Origin: an uncultured Clostridia bacterium
GTDB taxonomy: Bacteria > Bacillota > Clostridia > Christensenellales > Pumilibacteraceae
Assembly (NCBI GenBank): GCA_947385185.1
Contig: CANDJX010000049.1
Location: forward strand, 1 to 11,111
Length of the DNA: 11,111 nt
Direction of reading: 5' to 3'
The number at the start of each line of letters is the position of its first letter. Position 1 is the stretch's first letter. A program made the translations under genes and the position numbers. Shown here in pieces: positions 1-6,296 of this stretch. The notes below the pieces were generated by a model. The model saw only the letters and a list, made by a program, of their open reading frames with translations, did not search any database and was not told the DNA's origin.

Positions 1-287
1 CTCGCGTTCCTGCTTTCGCTTGCTTCTAAGCCGCGCAAATTACTCATCATAGCTTGCGCACGAAAAAGCGTAATAAAGTACGAGCTGGCAGCTCGACATA
101 ATGGCGCACCACGTACGGGGTTTTGCACTATAAAATAAAAACCGCATACAAAACGAAAACTCTTATCAAAAACAATTCCTCGACTTCCGAAGCCGCTTAA
201 ATTCTTTTGTGACAGTTTTATCATATTACCGACATAAAGATACATTTTTTTCGCATATTGCCGTCACAATAATATATACGCTCAAAC

Positions 288-326
288 GCGAATAAAATAT
301 AAAATATTCTTCGCTTTTATTTTTTT
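288..326 (+). terminator. Possible weak intrinsic terminator
   Basis: GCGAA (288-292) can pair with TTCGC (310-314), and a T-rich tract (315-326, interrupted by a single A) follows. The stem is only 5 bp with a 17-base AT-rich loop, so this is weak. It could end transcription entering from the left of the window, but no rightward gene is visible there to confirm it. Confidence 0.22.
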
Positions 327-371
327 GTAAGTCAGAAAACGGTTGAAAACGAAAAATAAAATTCACAAGCG

Positions 372-399
372 TTGATTTTTCACTTCGAAATATTATAAA
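372..399 (+). promoter_or_regulatory. Candidate sigma-A promoter for the biosynthetic operon
   Basis: TTGATT (372-377) and TATAAA (394-399) are separated by 16 bases, a plausible -35/-10 pair with two mismatches to TTGACA and one to TATAAT. Transcription would start near 406 and leave a leader of about 40 bases before the TTG start at 445. Because the flanking DNA is AT-rich, chance matches are likely and confidence is limited. Confidence 0.45.
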
Positions 400-412
400 C
401 TTATCATAGTAA

Positions 413-428
413 TCGGTCAAGCGACCGA
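413..428 (+). promoter_or_regulatory. Leader hairpin just before the first ribosome-binding site
   Basis: TCGGTC (413-418) and GACCGA (423-428) form a perfect 6-bp stem with an AAGC tetraloop. It ends three bases before the GGGAG ribosome-binding site at 432-436. No T-tract follows, so it is not a terminator. It could be a DNA operator (near the expected transcription start) or an RNA element influencing translation initiation or mRNA stability. The function is inference. Confidence 0.4.
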
Positions 429-444
429 AACGGGAGTTAAAGGT

Positions 445-1227
445 TTGAAAATACTCGTAATCAACGGCAGTCCGCGCGGCGAACGCAGCAATACGCTCAT
501 GCTTACCAATGCGTTTATAGAAGGTATGCAAAAGTCGACGGACGTTGCGACTGATATAATAACACTCAAAAACAAGAAGGTGGAGCCTTGTCTGGGATGC
601 TTCGGGTGCTGGACGGCGTCGCCGGGCAAATGCGTAATAAACGACGACGTAAGGGAAATTACCGCCAAGATGTTTGCGGCGGATCTGATAATATACAGTT
701 TCCCTCTTTTTTATTATTCTCTTCCGGCAAAGCTCAAAGCGCTTGTGGAGCGTCAGCTTCCGACGGTCGCTCCGTTCATGGCGGGGCAGTCGTCGTATTT
801 TCTGAACGGAGGACATCCGCCGCGTTTTAAGGACACGACGCGGATCATGCTCATATCCACGTGCGGGTTTTATCCGACGGATAAGAGTTACGATGCGGTG
901 CGGGCGCAATTCCGCATGATATACGGCGACGACGGTTTCGACGAACTGTTCGTGGGCGAAGGCGAACTGTTCAGCCGTGCGCCGGCTAAACGCAGGTGCG
1001 CCGCCCGCCTCGAGGTCATACGCCGCGCGGGCGAAGAATACGGCAGAACGGGCAAGATCGCGCCCGACACTCTTACCGAAGCGACTTCGCATATTTTCCC
1101 GCCCAATATGTATGCGGCGATGGCGGACGAAGGCTGGGGCAGAACAATAGAAGATTACCGTAAGAACGACGAGGAATTCATTGCCCGCGTCGCAAGCGAA
1201 GGTAAGAAAATAGAAACGATTTATTAA
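445..1227 (+). CDS. Flavodoxin-fold FMN protein with compact Fe-S-type cysteine motif (NADPH-dependent FMN reductase / Isf-like)
   Basis: This 260-residue protein belongs to the NADPH-dependent FMN reductase/flavodoxin-like superfamily. The start is TTG at 445, with GGGAG at 432-436 eight bases upstream, and the reading MKILVINGSPRG begins exactly at the expected first beta strand. The FMN phosphate loop GSPRGERSNT is at residues 8-17. Four cysteines (49, 52, 55, 63) are spaced C-x2-C-x2-C-x7-C, which fits the compact motif that binds a 4Fe-4S cluster in archaeal/clostridial iron-sulfur flavoproteins. SFPLFYYSLPAKLKALVER (85-103) is the usual flavin-site/dimerisation segment. A C-terminal stretch of about 80 residues beyond the core has no motif I recognise. 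It would be a cytosolic electron carrier or reductase, and as first gene of the operon it may feed electrons to the tailoring step. A general redox or quinone-reductase role unrelated to the pathway remains possible. It is separated from the ACP genes by 57 bases with no clear promoter or terminator. Confidence 0.85.
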   Translation: MKILVINGSPRGERSNTLMLTNAFIEGMQKSTDVATDIITLKNKKVEPCLGCFGCWTASPGKCVINDDVREITAKMFAADLIIYSFPLFYYSLPAKLKALVERQLPTVAPFMAGQSSYFLNGGHPPRFKDTTRIMLISTCGFYPTDKSYDAVRAQFRMIYGDDGFDELFVGEGELFSRAPAKRRCAARLEVIRRAGEEYGRTGKIAPDTLTEATSHIFPPNMYAAMADEGWGRTIEDYRKNDEEFIARVASEGKKIETIY

Positions 1228-1270
1228 AAATGCGGAATACATACGCAACTTAAATTAAAATTCAATTTCA

Positions 1271-1275
1271 AGGAG
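1271..1275 (+). promoter_or_regulatory. Strong ribosome-binding site for the first ACP
   Basis: AAGGAGA with AGGAG at 1271-1275, nine bases before the ATG at 1285 and set in an A-rich leader, is the best Shine-Dalgarno match in the window. It is consistent with the ACP being made in excess over the enzymes. Confidence 0.75.
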
Positions 1276-1284
1276 ATTAAAAAA

Positions 1285-1539
1285 ATGGACGCAAAACAGA
1301 GAGAGATCGCAGACAAGATCAAGGACATTCTCGTAGAGAATCTCAGACTTCCCGCAGAGGATCTGACCGACGACGCAAAACTTTTCGGCGACGATATAGG
1401 TCTTGACAGCGTGGATTCGCTCGAAATTATCGCAGGTATCGACCAGGAGTTCGGAGTATCTATGATGGGCGTAGACAGAGAGCATTTCCAGACTATCGAA
1501 ACTCTCAGCGCTTACGTTCTTGCCAACCTGGAGAACTGA
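1285..1539 (+). CDS. Acyl carrier protein 1
   Basis: An 84-residue acidic ACP that carries the growing acyl chain on a phosphopantetheine arm. The attachment site is Ser42 in the canonical GLDSVDSLE motif (39-47) at the start of helix II. The length and the pattern (helix I at about 3-20, the loop with FGDDIGLDS, helix II, and helix III/IV ending in YVLANLEN) are typical of discrete type II FAS/PKS carrier proteins. The ATG at 1285 is set by an excellent AGGAG. It ends four bases before the second ACP. All three arginines use AGA, unlike most neighbours, suggesting selection for a highly expressed product. Its place next to a KS, KR, DH, MCAT and PPTase makes a dedicated pathway ACP more likely than the housekeeping AcpP. 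Confidence 0.95.
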   Translation: MDAKQREIADKIKDILVENLRLPAEDLTDDAKLFGDDIGLDSVDSLEIIAGIDQEFGVSMMGVDREHFQTIETLSAYVLANLEN

Positions 1540-1683
1540 GAAGGTGAATGAAAGACAGAAGGCGGTCGCGGATAAGATAGTGGATTATCTTTGTCAGACT
1601 CTGCGCCTGCCGAAAGAAAACGTCAATTACGACGTGCCGCTTTTCGGCGACGGTATAGGTCTTGACAGCGTCGATTCGCTCGA
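1381..1683 (+). repeat. Direct repeat inside the two ACP genes
   Basis: Bases 1381-1424 of ACP 1 and 1640-1683 of ACP 2, which encode the phosphopantetheine-site region, match at 42 of 44 positions, including synonymous sites. The flanking parts of the genes are much more diverged. This marks a tandem duplication, perhaps kept alike by gene conversion. Confidence 0.8.
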
Positions 1684-1819
1684 GATCATTGCAGGCATGA
1701 ACTTGTTGTTCGGCGTTTCGCTCATGGGAGTGAACGACGGCGTTTTTGCCAATATCCGTACGCTCAGCGAGTACATAATAAACGATCCGGATTATAAGGA
1801 AAATCGATCTAATGGATGA
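1544..1819 (+). CDS. Acyl carrier protein 2
   Basis: A 91-residue second ACP, a paralogue of the first. I choose the GTG at 1544 because the resulting N-terminus (MNERQKAVADK) aligns residue for residue with ACP 1 (MDAKQREIADK) and GGAG at 1530-1533 lies 10 bases upstream; an in-frame TTG at 1520 would add eight residues inside the ACP 1 gene. The phosphopantetheine site is again Ser42 in GLDSVDSLE. The core is nearly identical to ACP 1, while helix III and the C-terminal tail (DPDYKENRSNG) differ, which suggests separate partner contacts. It overlaps the start of the ketosynthase gene by 8 bases. Aryl polyene loci also carry two ACPs, so division of labour between priming and elongation, or between elongation and tailoring, is possible. 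Confidence 0.93.
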   Translation: MNERQKAVADKIVDYLCQTLRLPKENVNYDVPLFGDGIGLDSVDSLEIIAGMNLLFGVSLMGVNDGVFANIRTLSEYIINDPDYKENRSNG

Positions 1820-4109
1820 CAGAATCGTAATTACCGGTCTCGGGCTTATTTGCGCGGTCGGCGGAAACGCGGACGAGTGCTTCGATAACGCTCTTGCCGG
1901 CAAAGTGGGAATAAAGGAAGTGGAGAGCGTAGAGCACTCCGGATGCTACGCGCATATCGGCGGCGAGTATACGAAGTTCAAGACCCCCGCGGGCGAGGAC
2001 AGAGCGAGCGCGCTCTGTATCAAGGCGGCGGAAGAAGCGGTCGCCGACTCCGGACTCGATGTAACGAAGGACGCCGATCGCGTAGGCGTAATGATAGGCA
2101 GCTGCGTGGGCGGCGCGGTCACGATCGAAAAATTCTATCGCGATTACGTCGCGGACCCGGACAAGGCGAGTGGCGACGACGTGCTTAAAATGCCTATCTC
2201 CGCAATAGCAAACAACGTGGCGCTTCGTTTCGGCGCGCGCGGAGTTATAGATAACGTTGCAAACGCGTGCGCGGCGGGCACTATGTCCGTAGCAATGGCT
2301 GCCGATCTCATTCGTTCGGGTAAAGCCGACGCGATGATCGCGGGAGGGTCCGACCCGATGTCGAGCCTGGCGTTCTCGGGATTCCACGCCCTTCACGCGC
2401 TCGACGACGAACCGTGCCGTCCGTTCAATAAGTCCAAGGGCATTGCTCTCGGCGAGGGCGCGGGCATTCTCATCGTCGAATCATACGAGCACGCAAAGGC
2501 GCGCGGAGCCAAAATTTATTGCGAAATTCTCGGCAGCGGCGTTTCGTGCGACGCGCATCATATCACCGCGCCCGCTCCAGACGGCGAGGGTATGCAGTCG
2601 GCTATGGCGCGCGCAATCGAGAATTCGGGTCTTAAAGCGGACGACATAGATTACGTAAACGCGCACGGCACGGGCACTCCGCTCAACGACTCGTCCGAAC
2701 TCGGGGCTATGCTCCGTATATTCGGCGACGGAGGAAAAGTAAGCGCCAGTTCGACGAAGTCCATGGTCGGGCACTGTCTGGGCGCGGCGGGCTCGGTTGA
2801 AGCCGTTTTATGCGTCAAGGCGATCGAGCGCGGCATGGTTCCGCCTACCGTCGGATATACCGACGAGGATAAAGCGGCTATGCGCGAAAAAGCCGGCGAT
2901 TTCGATTTCGTACCGAACAAGGGCAAGAAAAGAGAAGTCGGTTACGTTCAGTCCAACAATTACGCGTTCGGCGGCAACAATGCCAGCATAATTTACGCCA
3001 AAGAGGGCGCGGCGAGAAAACTCGCGAAGCCGACCGACGAAAGGGTGTTCGTCACCGGTCTCGGTATCGTCAGCCCGCTCGGAAATACGGTCGAAAAATA
3101 CGTCGAAGCGATCAATTCCGGCTTTGAGGCAAATAAATGCGAGAAGTGCGGCGACTTCGTTTCGACGGTCGGCGCGGACGATTTCGCGGCGGTCGGAATC
3201 AAATTGAATTTCTACCGCAAGCTTGACAAACTCAGTCAGATGACCTGCGTTTCGGGTAAGCTCGCGCTTGCCGACGCCGGAATCGAAGTCAACGAAGAAA
3301 ACGCGACGAAGATAGGCATAATCGCGGGTACGTCGGACGGTCCGCAGACGGACATCGCCAATTTCCAGAAAGGCATTATCGCAAACGGCACTCAGTCGGG
3401 TTCGGCGTTCCTGTTCCCGAATACCGTTTACAACGCGGCTCCGGGCTATCTTTCGATAAGCGCGGGCGTAAAGGGATATAACGTAACTTATTCCAACGGC
3501 GCGGCTTCGGGGCTTGCGGCGACGGCTTATTCGCCGAGAGTGCTTCGCACGACGCAGAACGACGTTATTCTCGCCGTCGGCGCGGACGAAGATTCGGACA
3601 CCGTGCATATGCTGTACGAAAAACTCGGCGCCGTAGGTTCTGGCATGAAACTCGGCGACGGCGCGGTGACGATAGTACTCGAAAAAGAAACGAGCGCCGA
3701 CAAACGCGGCGCGAAGAAATACGCCGAAGTTCTCGGCAGCGGTTTTGCGCACTCGGACGTAAAATTCGGCGAGTACGGCAGTGCGGGCAGTATGAAAAAA
3801 GCCGTCGATTCCGCGCTCTTTGAGTCGGGCGTGAAAGCGGCGGATATAGGGCTCGTGCTTACGTGCTCGAACGGACTGAAATCGTTGTCCGATATCGAAA
3901 ACGAGGCTTTGAAAGAGTTTGAAAACGCAGAGAAAGCGAGCGTGAAAGCGCTTTGCGGCGAGGGGCGCGCGGCGTCCTCCGCGCTCGAAGTGGCGCACGC
4001 GTCGCTCATGCTTTCGGGCAAGATAGGACGTACGGCGGCAAAGTACGCGCTCGTCGTGTCCGCATCCGCAGGCGGTTCTTTCAACGCCGTCGTGCTTAAA
4101 AAAATCTGA
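1812..4109 (+). CDS. Fused ketosynthase and chain-length-factor-like protein (KS-CLF)
   Basis: A 765-residue polypeptide made of two tandem thiolase-fold ketosynthase units. Unit 1 (about 1-405) starts RIVITGLGLI and has the full decarboxylative condensing triad: Cys153 in NACAAG, His285 in NAHGTGT and His321 in VGHCLGAAG. The spacing is close to that of FabF. Unit 2 begins near residue 412 (VFVTGLGIVSPLG) after a short charged linker. By eye its nucleophile is Ala564 (NGAASG), and the two histidine positions are Ser686 and Glu717, so it cannot condense. An active KS paired with a dead partner is the arrangement of type II polyketide and aryl polyene synthases, where the dead subunit sets chain length; there they are normally two separate proteins. 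The ATG at 1812 overlaps the ACP 2 stop and has AAGGA 11 bases upstream. No frameshift or stop separates the halves, so the fusion is genuine in this sequence. Confidence 0.93.
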   Translation: MDDRIVITGLGLICAVGGNADECFDNALAGKVGIKEVESVEHSGCYAHIGGEYTKFKTPAGEDRASALCIKAAEEAVADSGLDVTKDADRVGVMIGSCVGGAVTIEKFYRDYVADPDKASGDDVLKMPISAIANNVALRFGARGVIDNVANACAAGTMSVAMAADLIRSGKADAMIAGGSDPMSSLAFSGFHALHALDDEPCRPFNKSKGIALGEGAGILIVESYEHAKARGAKIYCEILGSGVSCDAHHITAPAPDGEGMQSAMARAIENSGLKADDIDYVNAHGTGTPLNDSSELGAMLRIFGDGGKVSASSTKSMVGHCLGAAGSVEAVLCVKAIERGMVPPTVGYTDEDKAAMREKAGDFDFVPNKGKKREVGYVQSNNYAFGGNNASIIYAKEGAARKLAKPTDERVFVTGLGIVSPLGNTVEKYVEAINSGFEANKCEKCGDFVSTVGADDFAAVGIKLNFYRKLDKLSQMTCVSGKLALADAGIEVNEENATKIGIIAGTSDGPQTDIANFQKGIIANGTQSGSAFLFPNTVYNAAPGYLSISAGVKGYNVTYSNGAASGLAATAYSPRVLRTTQNDVILAVGADEDSDTVHMLYEKLGAVGSGMKLGDGAVTIVLEKETSADKRGAKKYAEVLGSGFAHSDVKFGEYGSAGSMKKAVDSALFESGVKAADIGLVLTCSNGLKSLSDIENEALKEFENAEKASVKALCGEGRAASSALEVAHASLMLSGKIGRTAAKYALVVSASAGGSFNAVVLKKI

Positions 4110-4122
4110 GAAGGGAAACATT

Positions 4123-4863
4123 ATGTCCGAAAATAAAGTTGCGCTCGTTACGGGCGCGTCGAGAGGCATAGGTCGCGGCGTAGCGCTCAAGCTCGGCAGT
4201 CTGGGCTACGACGTCGCCGTGAACTATAATTCCAACGAGGAAGAAGCGAATAAGGTCGTGGACGCGATCAAGGCTTACGGCGTGAACGCAATCGCGGTAA
4301 AAGCCAACGTCGGCGAACGCGGCGACGTGAACGCCATGTTCCGCACCGTAGTCAAAGAGCTCGGCAGGATCGACGTTCTCGTCAATAATGCGGGCGTGGT
4401 AGACGACGCGTTCCTGCTCATGCTTTCGCCCGATTCGCTTGACAGAAGTCTGAACATAAACGTAAAAGGTTATTTCTATTGCGCGCAGGCGGCGACGCTC
4501 AAGATGTTCAAAGCCAAGAAAGGCGTTATCGTCAACGTGTCGTCCGTCAGCTCGAAGATGGCTTTGCCCGGTCAGTCGGTTTACGCCGCAACCAAAGGCG
4601 CGGTCAATTCGATGACGGCTACGCTTGCGACCGAACTTGCGCCTTACGGTATCCGCGTAAACGCGGTCGCGCCCGGGTTCATTGCCACCGATATGGTCGC
4701 AAAACTCCCCGAGGATAAGAAAGCGGAATATCTGACGCAGGTACCGCTCGGACGTTTCGGCGAAGTGGAGGAGGTCGCGAATCTTGTGGCGTTCCTCGCG
4801 TCCGACGACGCGTCGTATATTACGGGACAGACAATCGTTATCGACGGCGGTCTGTCGCTCTGA
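4123..4863 (+). CDS. fabG: 3-oxoacyl-ACP reductase (FabG-type SDR ketoreductase)
   Basis: A 246-residue short-chain dehydrogenase that would use NADPH to reduce the beta-ketoacyl-ACP made by the KS-CLF. The nucleotide-binding TGASRGIG is at 10-17, NNAG at 88-91 and the catalytic tetrad is Asn113-Ser141-Tyr154-Lys158. PGFIATDM at 184-191 and the C-terminal DGGLSL match FabG. Length is normal. The ATG at 4123 follows GAAGGGA (4110-4115), 13 bases after the KS-CLF stop. In sequence alone it cannot be told from housekeeping FabG, but its position ties it to this pathway. Confidence 0.95.
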   Translation: MSENKVALVTGASRGIGRGVALKLGSLGYDVAVNYNSNEEEANKVVDAIKAYGVNAIAVKANVGERGDVNAMFRTVVKELGRIDVLVNNAGVVDDAFLLMLSPDSLDRSLNINVKGYFYCAQAATLKMFKAKKGVIVNVSSVSSKMALPGQSVYAATKGAVNSMTATLATELAPYGIRVNAVAPGFIATDMVAKLPEDKKAEYLTQVPLGRFGEVEEVANLVAFLASDDASYITGQTIVIDGGLSL

Positions 4864-4876
4864 TAAGGGTGGTAAA

Positions 4877-5329
4877 ATGAATATACTCGACATAAACAAG
4901 AGAATAAAACAGCGTCCGCCTTTCCAGATGGTGGAAAGAGTGATCGAACTTAAACCGAACGAGTACGCAAAGGGCGTTAAAAACGTGTCCGTAAACGAGC
5001 CGTATTTCGTCGGGCATTTTCCCGAAATGCCGGTCATGCCCGGCGTGCTCATAATCGAATCGCTCGCGCAGCTGTGTTCGCTCGTTATCGATCCGGAGGG
5101 CGGTTCGCTTACCGATCCCGATACGGTATATGTTCTCCTTAAAGCCGACGCGTTCAAATTCGTCAAAGCCGTAGTCCCCGGAGATACGCTCACGCTCGAG
5201 GCAAACGTCCTCATGGCGTCGAGCGGACTGTACAAATTCGCAGTCAAGGCTTCGGTGGACGGACAGCTTCGCGCCAAGGGCGAATTATCGTTTACGGCGG
5301 CTAAAAAGGATCAGCTTTATGCCCGATAA
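4877..5329 (+). CDS. fabZ: 3-hydroxyacyl-ACP dehydratase (FabZ-type hotdog)
   Basis: A 150-residue dehydratase that removes water from 3-hydroxyacyl-ACP to give trans-2-enoyl-ACP. RPPFQMVERV (13-22) and NEPYFVGHFPEMPVMPGVL (40-58) are FabZ signatures, with catalytic His47 and Glu61 at the family's 14-residue spacing. I use the ATG at 4877, preceded by AAGGGTGG (4865-4872), because the longer upstream frame lies inside fabG and encodes nothing FabZ-like. It overlaps the next gene by 11 bases. With no enoyl reductase nearby, its enoyl product would be elongated directly, building conjugated double bonds. Confidence 0.95.
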   Translation: MNILDINKRIKQRPPFQMVERVIELKPNEYAKGVKNVSVNEPYFVGHFPEMPVMPGVLIIESLAQLCSLVIDPEGGSLTDPDTVYVLLKADAFKFVKAVVPGDTLTLEANVLMASSGLYKFAVKASVDGQLRAKGELSFTAAKKDQLYAR

Positions 5330-6296
5330 AATCGCTTTTATTTTCCCCGGACAGGGCGCGCAATACGTCGGTATGGCGAAAGATTTTTACGACGCTTTCC
5401 CCGAGTGTCGTCAGGTCGTCGACGCCGCCGCGGATTTGCTCGACTTCAATCTCCGCGGGATCATGTTCGACGAGAACGAACTTATAAACAAGACCGAGTA
5501 TACGCAGGCGGCGATGCTCGTCGCCGAAGTGTGTATGCTCGAGAGCGTGCGCGCCTGCGGTATCGACGCGGACGTTACGGCGGGACTTTCGCTCGGCGAA
5601 TATTCCGCGCTCGTTGCTTGCGGAGCCATGAATTACAACGACGCGGTGCGCGTCGTGCGTAAACGCGGTATCTATATGGAAAACGCCGTTCCCGCGGGAA
5701 AAGGCGGAATGTCCGCGATCATCGGGCTCGAAGCCGAAAAGGTGGAAGAATTGTGCGCGGACGTGTCGCGCAAGACCGGGCTTTGCGTCGTGCCGGCGAA
5801 CTACAACTGCCCGGGACAGATCGTCATATCCGGAAATAAAGAGGCTGTGGATTACGCGGGCGAGCGGTTCAAAGAGGCGGGCGCAAGGCTCGTCGCGCCG
5901 CTCAACGTCAGCGGACCTTTCCACTCGCCGCTTCTTGCGCCTGCGGGACGGAAACTTGCGGCGGAGCTTGAACAAATTTCGTTCCGCGACCCCGTAAGAC
6001 CTTACGTCGCCAACGTCAACGCCGAGGTCGTCGAAAGCAGCGACTGTATCGCGGAATATCTGGCGTGTCAGGTGTCGTCGTCGGTGCGCTGGGAACAGTC
6101 CGTGCGCGCCATGCTCGAATTCGGCGTGACGGAGTTCGTCGAGATCGGACCGGGCAAAACGCTTTCGGGATTTATGAAGCGCATCGACAGAGGGGTGCGC
6201 GTTACGACGATCAATACGGTCGAAGACCTCGAAAAACTGAAATGTATCACGGAAGGTGAACAGAATGTGGGACTCAAAGAGCATACAAACGCTTAA
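5319..6296 (+). CDS. fabD: Malonyl-CoA:ACP transacylase (FabD-type)
   Basis: A 325-residue acyltransferase that moves malonyl from CoA to the ACPs. FPGQGAQYVGM is at 9-19, the nucleophile Ser91 is in GLSLGEYSAL (89-98), Arg116 would hold the malonyl carboxylate and His202 in VSGPFHSPL completes the site. FH at 201-202 fits malonyl rather than methylmalonyl preference (known of the family; inference here). The oxyanion glutamine lies in GQG. The ATG at 5319 sits inside fabZ (11-base overlap) with AAGGA at 5306-5310. About 25 residues at the C-terminus overlap the next gene by 32 bases in another frame and are probably non-essential. A dedicated transacylase suggests the locus does not rely on the housekeeping enzyme. 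Confidence 0.95.
   Translation: MPDKIAFIFPGQGAQYVGMAKDFYDAFPECRQVVDAAADLLDFNLRGIMFDENELINKTEYTQAAMLVAEVCMLESVRACGIDADVTAGLSLGEYSALVACGAMNYNDAVRVVRKRGIYMENAVPAGKGGMSAIIGLEAEKVEELCADVSRKTGLCVVPANYNCPGQIVISGNKEAVDYAGERFKEAGARLVAPLNVSGPFHSPLLAPAGRKLAAELEQISFRDPVRPYVANVNAEVVESSDCIAEYLACQVSSSVRWEQSVRAMLEFGVTEFVEIGPGKTLSGFMKRIDRGVRVTTINTVEDLEKLKCITEGEQNVGLKEHTNA

Larger units (their letters stand above)
1..444. other. AT-rich intergenic region upstream of the operon
   Basis: No convincing gene is visible in these 444 bases. The first ~120 bases are less AT-rich and contain two short inverted repeats: GCGCAA at 33-38 with TTGCGC at 54-59, and CGAGCT at 81-86 with AGCTCG at 90-95. An open minus-strand frame runs from an ATG at 50-48 off the left edge, but it has no ribosome-binding site in front of it, so I do not call it a gene. 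The rest is AT-rich. TTGTGAC (207-213) and GTCACAA (263-269) form a 7-base inverted repeat 49 bases apart. The promoter and leader hairpin of the first gene lie at the right end and are listed separately. Confidence 0.6.

Noticed and set aside
424..432. Nine-base word ACCGAAACG shared by the two leaders (424-432 and 10435-10443)
   Set aside because: A 9-base match over an 11-kb window with this composition can occur by chance, and the two copies sit in different structural settings, so I do not call it a shared operator.
226..1248. Minus-strand open frame of 340 codons over the flavoprotein gene and its leader
   Set aside because: The plus-strand frame encodes textbook FMN-binding and cysteine motifs; the antisense translation shows none.
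1812..4109. Polyunsaturated fatty acid synthase or type I PKS module
   Set aside because: The chain contains only two KS-fold units; acyltransferase, KR, DH and ACP are all separate genes, as in type II systems.
2808..4190. Minus-strand open frame of 460 codons
   Set aside because: Antisense to the second KS unit, with a low-quality Arg/Phe/His-rich translation and no motif. Same explanation as the other long antisense frames (4096-5277, 5301-6497, 8903-9802).
4784..4876. Longer N-terminus for the FabZ-like protein
   Set aside because: The region lies inside fabG, reads as basic nonsense, and FabZ proteins begin close to the ATG at 4877.
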